Shown one piece after another: positions 48,221 to 60,800 of a DNA stretch of 64,000 nt. Under the pieces are notes generated by a model. That model was not told the origin of the DNA, did not search any database, and saw only the letters and a program-made list of their open reading frames with translations. Source of the stretch: Helopsaltes ochotensis. Lineage: Eukaryota > Chordata > Aves > Passeriformes > Locustellidae. Each line of letters starts with the position of its first letter. Within the stretch, counting starts at the first letter, position 1. The stretch lies in the NCBI GenBank assembly GCA_013400155.1, contig VXBM01000280.1, positions 62,001-126,000 of the forward strand, given 5' to 3'. Made by a program: the position numbers and the translations under genes.

Positions 48221-48310
48221 CATCTGCCCTGGCCGGCCGGAGGGAGGGGGCCGTCGCCGAGTCCGATCTCAGCAGCAAGTTCGCCTTCTCCGGAGCCAAG
48301 GAGCAGAACG
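48193..48310 (+). CDS. PDGFC: PDGFC exon 1 coding part (platelet-derived growth factor C), partial CDS
   Basis: Encodes 39 residues plus one base: MLLLGLLLLTSALAG, then RREGAVA, then ESDLSSKFAFSGAKEQN and the first base of a glycine codon. This matches the N terminus of vertebrate PDGF-C: a 22-residue signal peptide with a leucine-rich core (residues 2-13), predicted cleavage before Glu23, then the conserved SSKF and KEQNG block. The exon ends in AACG|GTAAGG, a strong donor in phase 1, at the point where the known gene splits the same glycine. PDGF-C is a secreted growth factor with an N-terminal CUB domain and a C-terminal PDGF/VEGF core. It is activated by proteolysis and signals through PDGFRA in mesenchyme. 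The CUB and core domains lie in later exons beyond the window. The start is chosen for the signal peptide and conserved length, and no other in-frame ATG without a stop lies upstream. Confidence 0.95.
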
Positions 48311-48344
48311 GTAAGGAGCCGCAGCGCCCGCCGCTGCGCAGCCC

Positions 48345-48363
48345 GGGGCAGGGCGGGGGCGGG
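48345..48363 (+). promoter_or_regulatory. G-quadruplex motif at the start of PDGFC intron 1
   Basis: Four G-runs (GGGG, GGG, GGGGG, GGG) separated by one or two bases, on the coding strand 35 bases after the splice donor. This fits the standard quadruplex pattern and could form in the nascent RNA. A functional role is not shown. Confidence 0.6.
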
Positions 48364-48389
48364 CGCCCGGCCGGCGCGGAGCGGAGCTC

Positions 48390-48437
48390 TCCTCCCGGCT
48401 CCTCTCCTCCCGCTCCTCCCGGCTCCTCTCCTCCCGC
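48390..48437 (+). repeat. 24-bp tandem duplication, two exact copies
   Basis: A C/T-rich 24-base unit (TCCTCCCGGCTCCT...) is repeated exactly at 48390-48413 and 48414-48437, 80 bases into intron 1. It is likely length-variable between individuals. Confidence 0.9.
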
Positions 48438-49114
48438 CGTGGGGCGGCAGCGCGGCCCCGCGGGTGGTGGGCGCGGGGGCAGCGCGGCTCTGCCCGCCGG
48501 CTCCGGGTAAAAGGGCAGCGCTTCGGCGGCCGCGGGGGGAGCCCGGCGGATCCCTCTTCTGCGGCGCTCGAGGTGCAAAATGTGCCCCCTTCCCGTCCAC
48601 CGCCTCGCCCTGCTATAAAAACAAACAAACTAAAAAACAACAACCTAAAGGCAACAACGACCCGCGCACCTTTGTACCCTAAATGCTTCGCTCTCGGGGG
48701 GTGGGTTTTTGTGTCTGCACGTGAATGAGTGGTATTTTGTACAGGCTGGAAACGAGCTAATCCTGCATAGGAAATGAGAATTACTTTCAACTTTCAAGTG
48801 TACCTGAAATGTTTAGAAAACTCTCAAATGCAAGTTCCCCTGGGCTGGGGCTGTGCAGAGCTGGAGAAAGGCTCCTTTCATACAGCAAGGGCAGCTTCGG
48901 GGTGTGTAATTTGCTTAGCCTCTGAACTCCATATGATTTACATTATTCAGATTTTTAAGCGCCTTTCCTCTTGATCTGCTATTATGAAGTCATTTTAAAG
49001 AATACTTTACAAACTGTAACGTTATATACTGCATGAAACCACACTTACTGTAGAATATCTAAAATTAAGGCTGTTAGCATACATTCGTGGAAACCCTGGT
49101 GTTTAATGTACGGT

Positions 49115-49124
49115 GGGGGGGGGG
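49115..49124 (+). repeat. Poly-G run
   Basis: Ten G in a row in PDGFC intron 1, followed by TGGTGTTTG. Confidence 0.85.
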
Positions 49125-52100
49125 TGGTGTTTGAAAAATTTAGTACTTAGTATGTCAGCTAGAACAAGCTTTCTCCCTGGGCACAAACCAACACAAAGGG
49201 CCAAGCTGGGAGCACTCAAAACTCTCTGAACTGTAATGAAATAAAGCAGAAACGCAGATTCGAGGCTAATTCAATTCTCTCAACTTTGAACTTGGGACTC
49301 CCCAGATAAAACTATTCTACATCATATCTTCTAATAGAAAGCAAAGTTTCAGAGACCTCTGCAAGTGCTCTGTGAGTGGGTAAACTATGCGGTGCACTAA
49401 CAAATTTAAAAGGGGGAGATTAATACTGCTGTGGCCTGTTAATGTGATGATATATGGCACCTGCAGACTGCCGGAGCTGCTGATCAAAGAGCAGCATGGG
49501 GATCAATCTCTAATCAGAGCAACTGTGAAGGGCCAGAGGAAAGTGATCAAAAGACTTAGAGGCTGGGCTATTCTGACAGGAAACCAATCAGACTTTGTGC
49601 ACAGTACAGGAAATTATCTGCTCTGTGTGAGAGATCACTCACTTTCTACCCCTTCCCAATCCTACCTGGTGTTTGGAGGCTTTAGGGCACCAGTTTGTGG
49701 CAAAATGGGCTTGGCAATTATATACTGATGTCTTGTGCTGTTATGCTGCCTTCTCTTAAATTTGCGTGGTGTGCATATGGAGCTTATCAACACACTGAGT
49801 ATTGTCATTGCTTTGCTTTAACTTTGTCAGGGCTGGAAAGAAACCTGCTATGCTGTCAGTCTTCTCTAAAAGGTTTGTTCCAGGGTAATGCAGCTGGGCC
49901 CTGAAAGGCCTCCAGGGTGCAACAATGGGAACAGAACAGTGTAGATCCTACAGCACAGAAGCAAAACTTGTGTAAATAAGTGTAAGTATATGTGACAGTG
50001 CAAACTAGATTCTGTTCACATATATCAGAAATGCAGCTACCTTAGGTCAGGCTTCAAATGGTTTGCAATGAAATTTGGCATGCTCTAAGATATGGTCATT
50101 ACATCTTAGAACATATGCAAAGCCAGGAGAAATTTTATTAAAAAAAGTGCCCTGAAAATATATTATGTGGTAGTTTATACTCAGAATAGTCCAGGTTCCT
50201 CTTGTAGCCTACTTTAAGTTTGCTTTATAGTTGTTCAATTGCAAAACTTACTTTAAAAAATTAGCACAAGTTTAAGTATAGCTGAGTACCAACCTCTGAC
50301 TCTTCTAACTGATTTTAATTATTTGGGGGATCAGTAACCCTAGTCAAACCAGTTCTTACTTGATTTAATTAGAGTGATTTTTACACTCTGCTGCAATCTA
50401 AAGATTGTATAGCTTTTAGCTAGAGGCAGGTTAAAACTCCCTGGAGTATGAGAATGAGATATTGCTGTTCATGTGCCAAATAATCTCTGGTCAGGAGAGA
50501 GGGAGATTTTTTACTCACGCAGTCTACAAATAAAAATTCTGTCCTCAACTTGTAAAACTGCTAAGTGGCCAAGAAGTTTTGCAGTAGAATGGATTAGTGT
50601 TAGTCAGCTGCACGCATGGGTGCCATAGCTATTGCTTCAAGGTGGTGCTGAAGATGCCTGTGACCAGTTATTAATTCAGTGGGACTACTTGTGTTTCAAA
50701 GGGTAAGCAAGTGCTTAAGGATTAACTAATATTTACTTATTTAATAACTTGTTTATATTAACTTCAACATTACAATTTGACTCAATTTATTTGCTAATTG
50801 TTTGTATAAGAAATTCTCTTGTTTTTGCTGCATAGTGAATATTATTTTAGGTGGCAATTTCCTAGTGTAAATATTTTTTTGCAATTGTAAATTAAATATT
50901 TTAGGACACAATGTTTTCCTGGTACCTCCTGGAAATTCAGAGTGTTAGTTGCTGTGGGGCCAATGTAGCTCCATTTGAAACCACTTAAAACTACCTCCAT
51001 GTTTTTATTTGCCTGCCCTCTCTTATAGTGGGATTTTCTTTAAGAACAGGTTTTATTTGTAATTCTGCTTGACAGTAAGGGGTTTTATGTGATTTTTGTG
51101 AAAAAGTCCTATTTATCTTTAATTTTTTTATTTTATTCCACTGAGTAAATAATCGTCTGTAGGATCAAAGAAGTTTATGGAACAGTTTTCTGGAAAGTAA
51201 AATAGTAGTAAATTGTATGTGTAGTGAGGGCTCCCATTTATCTGGGTGGATTTAATTTCTACAATTTTTTGACAGATTAAGCTTTGAAAGGTTTTTCAAA
51301 CTTAGGTGGCTTTATCATTTCTCTTATAGCTCTTTGATGTATTTACTACCATTTGTCCATATGGAAGCAAAGAGTCAAGAAAAATTGAATGCTCAGTTTC
51401 TTTTAAATCACAAAACTGAATGTCTTGTATATTGCATTTGATGAATTGGATGGTTTACTTCTATTTTTTTGCTTCATGTCTATTTACTTTTGACCACTGT
51501 TTTTGACGTAGTACCTTCATGCTGTTTCTGTAGCTTCAGCAATGTCTGAGGGAGCTATTGGTGAGTTGAATACTGTCAATGACTAAATTCTAATGACTTA
51601 ACTCTGGTAGTTTGGAGTGCACCTGCTTATGTGATGTTATTAGCTTAATCTGGATTTGATTATGACATGAGATGGCAGGAGAATCTAAGATCTGTTTTCT
51701 TGGCTGCCTTAGAACAAGATGCACTAAATGTGTAAAGTAATTCTGCTAAGTTATCAGCTGTTACAAGCTTATCTATAGAACATAATGTAAAAACTACTGT
51801 TGGATGCCATAAGCAATGATGTGTACAGCTTATGTGATGTCTACATTTCAAGTGTGGTACTGAATGACTTCAGAAGGCCTAGAACCTGAGGCCAGTTAGA
51901 AACTCACCAGGACCAACTAAACCCCCTGATTTTCCTGCAGTCAGTTTCGAGTATGAACGAACTGCAGTAAATAGAGTTGCTGAAGTAAATCTTAGAAAAC
52001 TGAAGCACTTGATTTCTGTCAATTCTGCAGCACAGGTAACATGTCAGTCATGATCTGTCTTTTCACAGGTGTCAAAAGGTTGGTTTTCTTCTTCCTTCAC

Positions 52101-55100
52101 ATGAATGGAAACCCCTAATAATTAGTTTCACTAACTAAACACTTCATAATCTATTTCTTAAATCTTCTGAAGTGGGAAAGATTTATGTAGCTTAAAAAAC
52201 CCCAACCCAAAAATGGGTCCTTGGGACAGAGTTTGAAACTTGAATATTTCAGGCTATTCTTGGGGAAAGCTGGTGAATGCAGCTGGAACTGAGTGAGTTG
52301 CTGAAGTGCCAGAGGAAAATTCTCTTATCACCTTGCTGTGTTTGTGGCCTCCCACGCCTACTCTGGACCACATAGAGGATTCCTTGATTTGTGCATCTCC
52401 AAAGAGAGCTCCCAGTTAATTCAGGGAGGGGGACAGCATTGCACCGAAGAGTTTCTGATTAAGTTACTTTAACTTGGGCTGAATGTCAGAAAAAACTTGA
52501 GGATGTCCAAGTTATGCAGCCCATTGAATCCTTACAGACAGGAATGTCAATGCTTTTGCTTGAAGGCAGTTATTTGACTGCAAAATTATGTCTTATAACT
52601 GAATACTTTATCGTGGTGTGACGCCACTTCCACTGGTTCCTGTTGAACTGAAGAGTGCCAGCACAGCCTATTGACTACTGCTGGGTAGCAGAAATTTTGG
52701 TAGGTAGTTTTGAGAAGATGAGGAAGTATAATAGATAAGCTGTGTCATCTAAAGGGAAACTTGATAGTGGTGCTTTTTTTCACAAGTTAAATCTATTTCT
52801 GCCTAGTCCAAGGCTTGTTTTGGAATGTTCTAAAGTTGTTTTCCTGAAAAGTAATGAGTACAGTACATCTTCTTTTGACTTTAAGCAGAAGATTGTGGCA
52901 AATTATAGAAGCTGCTCAACACTACAATAAATTGCAGAGGAAGAAAGTTTTTAAATCTGGGGGTTTTTTTGTGTTTGTAGTTGACTTCTGGCATGTTGTT
53001 TGTCATTCAGCAGAGTGATTCTTGGGACCGCTCCTTAGTCCTGTTGCGTCTCTCAGTTTCTTCTGTTAGGTAAAATAAGGGTTTTAAAAGCCCAGACCTT
53101 TTACTCATTGTCCCAAATGTGTAGCCATTCCAACCTGTCCATGTATTTTTTAGGGTTGGAATGGAATTAAGTGTAAAATGGCATTTAGTATAAAATTGAA
53201 TCTTGAATGGATTTTGGTGTAAAATCTTATATTTGCATTAACTAGTTCTTATTAAGTTTGCAGATTGTACTTCAAAGCTTTATACCCTGTTTGGGGGGTT
53301 TTTAGTTTGTCTGTCAGTCAGACTGAGTTGTATGCTGGAGATGAAACATGTGGCATGCCTTGAGTCAGGGACAGCTATATTGCCACGTGGAACTTTGTCT
53401 TCACATAAACATAATGTCTTTTATATCTTAAAACTTCATCCAAACCCTTTGAGTCTTAATTATTGCATAGTCAACATGTAATAGCAAAGTATTGGTTTAC
53501 ATCACACAGCAGTGGTTGTGCATTATAGCAGTGGTTTTGGGGGTTTCTGTCTCTGTTGGGTGGTTACTGCTTTTGGTTTTTGCTATGTCTGGCAGTTCCT
53601 GATTACTAGAAAGAGGATGTGCTGAGCAAGCCCACTTCCCTTATCGGGAAATGAGCTTCTTCAATTGCTTTATAGATAGCTCTTGGCTTTACCAGAGAGC
53701 CGTGCCTTTGCTTTTTAGTCACAAAGTGCATGACGTGGGAAATACATTTCTTGGTGTGTAAGCATCTTAAGAATTGACCAGTACAGATGTAGCCTTTTAG
53801 CAGAAACCAGTGTGACTTAGAAAAAGTTACTGGAACAGAAAGGAAATAGAGCTTATACATAGAAACATAGTTATTTTAGTAGCACTTAAGTGTCTGTATG
53901 AGTGCTTTGTTGTTTCAGAGTTTCTGAGCAATTAATAGCATGTGAAAACTTACCCAGTCCTGTCATTCCCTTTTGGGGAGAACTTTTTCAGCTTGTGTTT
54001 GAATGTGAAATGCTTTTATTCAAGTAAGTAAGTGAAAATTCATAATGTGTTATTGTGAAGCTACAATATAAATTGGTGTTTTGAAAGGGCTTTCTTAGAC
54101 TGAGGGGTGTTATTTTATGATGACAATGCCTGGAAAATTTGTTTCTGGCTCCGTCCATAGACATCCAAGCCTTAGGGTTCTTCTGTCTTTTGATCACCTC
54201 TTCTTGACGTTGTTCTAAGGAGATTTTTCAAACAAATCTTCAGTGTTACATTGAGTTATTTGTATTTATTTTCATGTTTTTACAGCATACTAAGCAGTCT
54301 TATGTGTAAAGGTACTTAGTCTTTACAAAGCATGTGTACAATAACAACTCACTACATTTTCATAACTTAATTAGTTTCCACAGCAGCTGGTTGGCTGGGT
54401 GAAAAAAGGCAGGACTCTAGATGCTCTGGGAGAAAGTCTTACACACTGAGAGTATAAGAACTATTAAAAAACTAATATAAACAAAGGAGAAAGCCCAGCT
54501 AATTCCTTGATCTCCTGCAAGCCTTCTGCATTTGGGTTTGCAAGTGCTGTTTTTTTTCTGAGCTTAATTAGTTCTCTTCCAACTATTCTATCTTTGTTCA
54601 ACATGCCCTCAGTTTTGGACTTTGGCGTTCACCTTGTGTAGGCATGACCTTATGTTTGCCCTGGGCTTGGAGCCTGCTTGCCTTCTTGCTGCTGTGGAGC
54701 TCACAGTCCTGTGAGTGTGTGCCACCCCCAAGCCATGGCAATGTGCTTTCACCTTTGCTGACCAGACCCTCATGTGAGCTGGCTGCAGCTGAAGTTAAAA
54801 GAACTCCTCAGCTGTTTAGCCAAGTCTCTTTGAGCCACTGGATTATTATTTCACTGTGTGGCTGTTCTCATGAGCTAATTGAAGACTATGCAGGTTGACT
54901 CTGCAGTGAGGATCTCCACAGCGATGGTTGCTGCTTTTGTTTTTGGAATTTTATTTTTTTTCTGCCATTTTTCTATGCAGGTGTTTGGAGCTGGGGAAAG
55001 AGGATATGAATAATAAACCTCCCTTTAATCCAATAGAATACAGGCAGAAGAGAAAAGAAATAGAAAAATTTTTAAAGGTTATTTCCCATGAAGTGGCATC

Positions 55101-55877
55101 CTTTTAAATTTCTGAGAATGAAAGTTGCAAGGGAATAATCAATAACACTTTTTTTTTTTTTTGTGGCAATGTGCCTTTTCGTGAATTAATCCTCATAAAT
55201 TATTCATTAAACTTGCCATTTTGTGGTAAATTCATTCAAGGTATCATTATAAACATGCATGTTTTAAGGAGATTCTTCTAGGCTGAAGGTCACCTCTGTT
55301 CCTACCTCCCTGAAAGCCCAAAACACTGAAATTTCTCCTTAAATTAGTTGAAACTGGTTATTAACTGCATTAAAACAGCATGCAGGCATGCCTCAGTTTG
55401 ATCACTGTTTTGCTGATTTCTCCACATGAAATGGAGGGTACCACTGATCCTGAATAAAGCTTGGTAAAGGTAGGCAGGCCGGTGCTTTCCTTTGGTCATG
55501 CACCTTGCCAACATTGTGGCTGGAATTAAAAATCTTTGGTTTTAATTTTTTAGGGCTTGGTTTTCTAGATGACCAGTGCTGTTGGTTGGATACGTATCCT
55601 AATATGTTCCCTATGATGCTACAGTACTACTAAGGGAAAGCAGGGGAGGTCTTTCTAGTTACAGCAAATGTCTGGCATAGCCAGAGATAATTTTGACTGC
55701 TGGATCCCTTATCACCATTATGTGGCTTTTCTTGAAATCTTAATCTCAGAAAAAGCAAAGAATGTCTTGGGAAAAGGAAGCAATGCTGCTTATGTTTTCT
55801 GTACATTTAATTCCTTTTTATATTGCTGCTGCTGTAGTAGTCTTATGAAGAATTAGCAATAAATCATGTAAGAAGGT

Positions 55878-55889
55878 GGGGGGGGGGGG
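55878..55889 (+). repeat. Poly-G run
   Basis: Twelve G in a row in PDGFC intron 1. Confidence 0.9.
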
Positions 55890-57513
55890 CAATGAGTTAG
55901 GTGCTGCAGTTAATTAGAGAATTGGTCCTGTAATCTGATAAATGGGCTTCAAACTAGGTTCAGGCAGTAAAAGGTAAAGGAGTGGTGCCCTTTTTATAGT
56001 TTCAATATTCTTTAAACCATTATTCAGTTTGGCACATATCAGCAAAGTTGTAATTTTCTGTGTGTGTAAAATACCAGGGAGTGTCATGTTTGAAGAGTAG
56101 CTTACACTGGAAAAATTATTTTGGAGATGCTCTTAGCACACCTTCCATGTCAATCTGTAGCTCCCAATTTTTCTATTTCAGCATTATTCGTTTAAAAGAA
56201 CATGAAGTGGGTGGAAGAGGTACTTATTTCTGAACTAATTCATGATATCACTTGTGTCAATTATCTTTAATTATAGTCCTTTCCACAAAACTCAGTTGTC
56301 CAGTTTTTTACTAAACTGTTGTCTAGGGAGCTTCACTGGATGAGCTATTGTATGGTAACAGCTAGAATATCTAAGTTTGATTATTATTATTTTCTATTTT
56401 ATTACTTTTTCTTCCCCAGTGTAATTCTCTGTGTAACCATCCGACTGTGTTCACCCTTGTTCCAAACAATCCAAGGCATTAGTCATAGGGGCTCCAAGTT
56501 CCTCCTTGGATTGACAAGGAAACCAGCACTCATTTTATGCAACAGTTAAACATTGAAAAAGACATACGGTACAGGAAATTCTTTTGCTGTGTATGAAGGT
56601 ATGGCATTTCCAAACTGAAAGTGTTGTTCTGACAATTTCACCGGTAGTGGAAAGTTATATGCGGCCACTTCCATCTGCAGAGAATCTGTTTCACTTGCTT
56701 GTGGTTCTGGGGCTCATTCAAATTCTCTAAAACAAAATAAAAGGAATGGATGTAATAACTTTTTTATGGAAAAGTCATAAAAAGCTACAGGGTCATGTAA
56801 ACAAATTGGGTCATTTGCAAGATGTTTAAGTGATGGATATTCAGTCCAAATTAAAAGGTGTGGATTAGGTTTTTACAGTCATCTTGACTGAATTTTGCCT
56901 TCCACAAGATTTTCTTTCTCTGCCAGGAATGCCTTTGACACTACAGATGACAAATTTTCAGAAAGAGTGTTTTCAAACATTTCAGTGCATTCAGAGTTAA
57001 GCCAAGATGCAGAAGAACAATTCAGTACCAGGATTTGTTCTTTTTCTAGGTGAATGAGGAGTCTTTCTTGATCTTCATGGTTACACTGTGAAGCTGTAGT
57101 GGAACTTTGTAGTATTCCCAGGGAAAATTAGCTAAAATAGTTTCCCTTCTGGATTCAAACCTGCCTGAACTAATTACAAAGTAACCTTTTTGGCTCTCTG
57201 TCCCTCAGTATAAATAGGTTTGCACAGAACAGCAGTGACTGTGATCCAAGCTAAGCTGTGTTAGTCACAGGAGCGTGTGTTGTATCTCACTGAACATCGT
57301 ATCTATGGTGTGTCACCTCACAAGGCCCTCCCGACTCACTTCACCACTTCTTAGAGAGGAGTGAAGAAGTGGAGTGAAAAAATATGATAACTAAGACTTC
57401 TGCATGTTAAGATGTGGGCCATTTATTTGCTTTGATATAAATATCAGCCTAAGGATGGACAATTTTCTCACATTTGGGGGAGGTATATTATTGATGTTAT
57501 CTACTACAGGGGG

Positions 57514-57800
57514 TGTTGCCCTGGTTTTTCAGCCTTCTGATGTGTTTTCATTCTTGTAACAAGTTTCTCACACTTTCAGCTATAAATAACTATTGTTTAC
57601 ATATTTTCATGGAGGAGGAGAGAGTTGATAGATTGTTGGTTTCCCCAGTGGAATGGGAGAGGTGGCAACACTCTCAGCCAATCCATGGTTGAAATGAAGA
57701 ATGTATAAATGGAGTCAGAATAAAGGTCAAGCCCTCCTTTTGCTCTTCCACCTTCTAAGTGTCTGTGTCTCCTCCTTTGGCTGTGCTCGGCGGCAATACA
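57514..57800 (+). mobile_element. Solo LTR in PDGFC intron 1, sense orientation
   Basis: A 287-bp unit that begins TGTTGCC, ends GGCAATACA, and is flanked by GGGGG on both sides (57509-57513 and 57801-57805). It shares its full layout with the minus-strand copy at 41924-42205: TTTTTCAGCCTTCTGATGTG, TCTCACACTTTC, a CCAATCC box, TATAAAT at 57704-57710, AATAAAGGTCAAGCCCTCC from 57719, then CTTCTAAGTGTC. It lies in the same orientation as PDGFC, so both its promoter elements and its poly(A) signal face the direction of gene transcription. No viral coding sequence is present. Confidence 0.9.
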
Positions 57801-60800
57801 GGGGGCTCCCTTTCTAAAAACATGTGCTTGCTCTCTTACTACCAAAGCAACTTCAGTTACTTTCATAACTCTTCATGCACTAAAATCTGCAGATCATTTC
57901 AGAAAGAAAATAATTTCGCTAAGCACAAGTTTGTGCTGGTAGTAATTAACTGTACATGGGTGAATCTCTCTAATTGTATGTACAGTGCTAAATAATGAAC
58001 TGTTGATGTATCTCTTAGATGCTTGATAATGTGCCTGTGAAACTAAGTTGTTACCTGGAAAGTGTGTATGTGTGACTGTGCAGCATTTGAAGAAGTCCCA
58101 GAAAGAGGTCTGAATGAATGTTGCATCAGATATTGTCAAACGTAAAAGGTTTGTATGCATATTGTAGGCAAACTGGGTTTCAGAAATAAATTTTGAGGAG
58201 GAAGTGGTCTATTGTAATATTTCAAGGCTTCCATGTCTTACTACATGGTTGGTCTGTTTTTACAGAGGGAGGTTCATACCTACCAACATTTTTGTTGCTT
58301 GTGAAACTGTATTGGATCTGAAAGGGAGGCAAAACCTCTTAATTGACAGCTAAAAAGTAATGGCTCCAAAACTAACACTAACTCTATAAAAGGAGATTAA
58401 ACTGTTGGATGTGACCTTGCCTACTCTTTTAAAATATGGCTAAAGATTTTTGATGGCCTTGCTTTCTTTGTGTCATTCAAAAATCCCAGGCCTAAGGTAT
58501 GCTGCATATTTATAGGCAGACTGGAGTCTGAAATTTTAAATACACTAAGAAATGCTGCTAAGCACTCTCTATATTTCTCATAGTACTTGCTGTTATGAAG
58601 TCACAAAGTACTTGCCTGTAGTGCTAATGCAGTCTTGTAGTTATTCCTTTTGAAATGGAGATTGAATTTGTGACATTTGAGTCTTTCAGCAATCCTTACA
58701 TATCTGCCTAAGAGCCTTTATAAAGATTGACATAAGATGCTGAGAGCAGCCATTTTTATTTTGTTTTTTCTTTGGGAATCTTTATTCTGTTCTCAGTACC
58801 TGCAAGAACTGGTATGTGTGTAGGGAAGTGGGTGTCCCGGGCTGAGTCCAAACAGTACTGGCATAGAGTTTGAGTTCAATAATTTTCATTTGAAGAGAGA
58901 CCACAGAGATTGTCTTTGATATTACCTAACACCTCAAGAATGCCACACCTTGGCAGAGTATGACAGTAAAGAGCTCTGTTGCTTAAATACCTACCTGATT
59001 TGCAAAATTTTTCATATTGCTTGTGGGGAAAAAGATGGTTTTGCGTAGTTGTCAAGTAGAAAGATAAACATGTTTCTAAAGCATGTGCCTGCCTTATCAG
59101 CAAGAATCTTACAAAACGCTGGTTGGCCTTATTTGTCAAGATGCATGTGGAGGTTGGTGTAGTGGTAATACCCAATGAAGTAGCAGTGAAATGTTTCCAA
59201 ATTGTCATTACTTTTAACATAGTTATATTATCAAAATTTGGACCCAGTTAGTCTTTCACGTTGGGGAAAGAAACCACGATGTGCTGTCCAATACTGACCA
59301 TTTGTTTTATGGGATTTTTAGCTTCTCTTTCAGTTTGGGGACCTATCTATTATTAATAATACTGTTTGCAGGTTGGATCAATGGTTTATTCAAGGCTGGT
59401 CCTTGAATAAAGTTGATTTCTCTTGCTCATTATGGGAAAAAACACCCAAATTTGTTAATGGTTCTGATTCACCTGAAACACTTAAAAAGCTTTCATTATA
59501 GAAGGGAGGCTTGGTTTTCTTAGGGACAGTTTTAACAGCCCAACATTTCTTTCTAGCAGCAGTTGCTCAGTAAGTGTTCATTAATTATTCAGATTTATGG
59601 TTATGCACACTTTTGTGTGGTGTATTCTGGCATTTTTCTTTATGTGGGTGTTTGATATATGTTTGCTCTCATTCTGTTTCTTGAGGCTTGTTCTTGGGCT
59701 AGGTTGACCTGTTCAGATTTTTTCAGTTTTAGGAGGTGCTTGGTAACTTTATGTTCAGTATTTGCATTTCAGATGAGCGTGTATTCTCGGTAGTTTTTCA
59801 GAAAGTGAGAATTTGAGAATCTCTTGTTTTAAGTTGGCTTGGGCAAGCAATGATGAATATTGGAGCTAAAAGTATTTTGACTGAATTCAAGGTGGACTAT
59901 CAGTGTGTTAACAGGTCCTAAAACTTTCAATAAATTGTGTAAAGTTTAAATAGTAGTCTTTTATGTATACATGGAGATCAACTAATGGTAGATAACATGA
60001 CAATATTTACATTTTATTTTCATTTTCTTGGGTTTGGGAAGAATAGACTCTCCTCTTCTGCATGTCAACTGTTCTTAAAATCATTTTATTCCAGGCAATA
60101 GTGGCTGTTGAACATGCATATCATCAGCTACATCCTGCATGTTGAGCTATCTGCTCCACAGAGGGATGATGTGTGGATGCAGAGGGTTCACACCATCTGA
60201 TTTTGGAATTTTTGTGTACCCAGATGTTGCTACTGAATACTGAATATAGAAGCTATTGCTTTGAGTCCTGATTCCCCAGCCCTGCTTTATGATCTTCAAA
60301 AACAACTTTGAAATACATGGGAGATCTTTCATTTGGCTTTTAAAATTTGTTTTGTGTGGGATTTTTTAGTTGTTTTTTTTTTTTTAAGTGCATGATCACT
60401 TACTGTTTAATAAATAATTTATAAAAAAAAAATTCTTTATTGTGACTCTACTACATTCACTTGGCTGACTTAAGACTTCAGGGTCAACTAAAATATAATT
60501 ATTTTTAGAGGTAGCTGGTTTTTCTCAGTTACATTTTTTCCTTTCCATTGTTTTGCTGAATATTCGTTACTTTGAAGCTCAAAGCTTACTCTAAGAGATA
60601 TCTTGTAACATACTTAAATAAAAGCAAGCTGTTATCAAAAATATTAATTTCTGTCCCTTAACATGAAAGCAGTTCTAAACTTGCTAATTACTATAAAGCA
60701 TGCTATTATATCTACTAGCAATTTATTATGTGTACTAAGTATGTATACTTTTTTTATAAATAGTGTGTTACCAGCTGACTAGCTCTAATCCCTGAGCTTC

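Larger units (their letters stand above)
47380..48560 (+). promoter_or_regulatory. PDGFC: CpG island, PDGFC promoter and exon 1
   Basis: Dense G+C and CpG from about 47.38 kb to 48.56 kb, broken by a 306-base gap. It surrounds the PDGFC first exon, so it is its promoter island. G-rich runs at about 47600-47632 could form quadruplexes. No TATA box is evident on the sequenced part. The transcription start is most likely in or just left of the gap. ORFs reported across the gap, and the long minus-strand ORFs over this island, are artefacts of N runs and of stop-poor GC-rich sequence. Confidence 0.8.

Noticed and set aside
48043..48790. Long minus-strand ORFs opposite PDGFC exon 1 (167-185 codons)
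   Set aside because: They lie antisense to the real exon in a stop-poor GC-rich island, have overlapping frames and show no domain.
52040..52090. TTTTCACAG|GTGTCA in PDGFC intron 1 as a recursive splice site
   Set aside because: The donor half is weak and there is no other support. Such AG|GT pairs occur by chance in a long intron.
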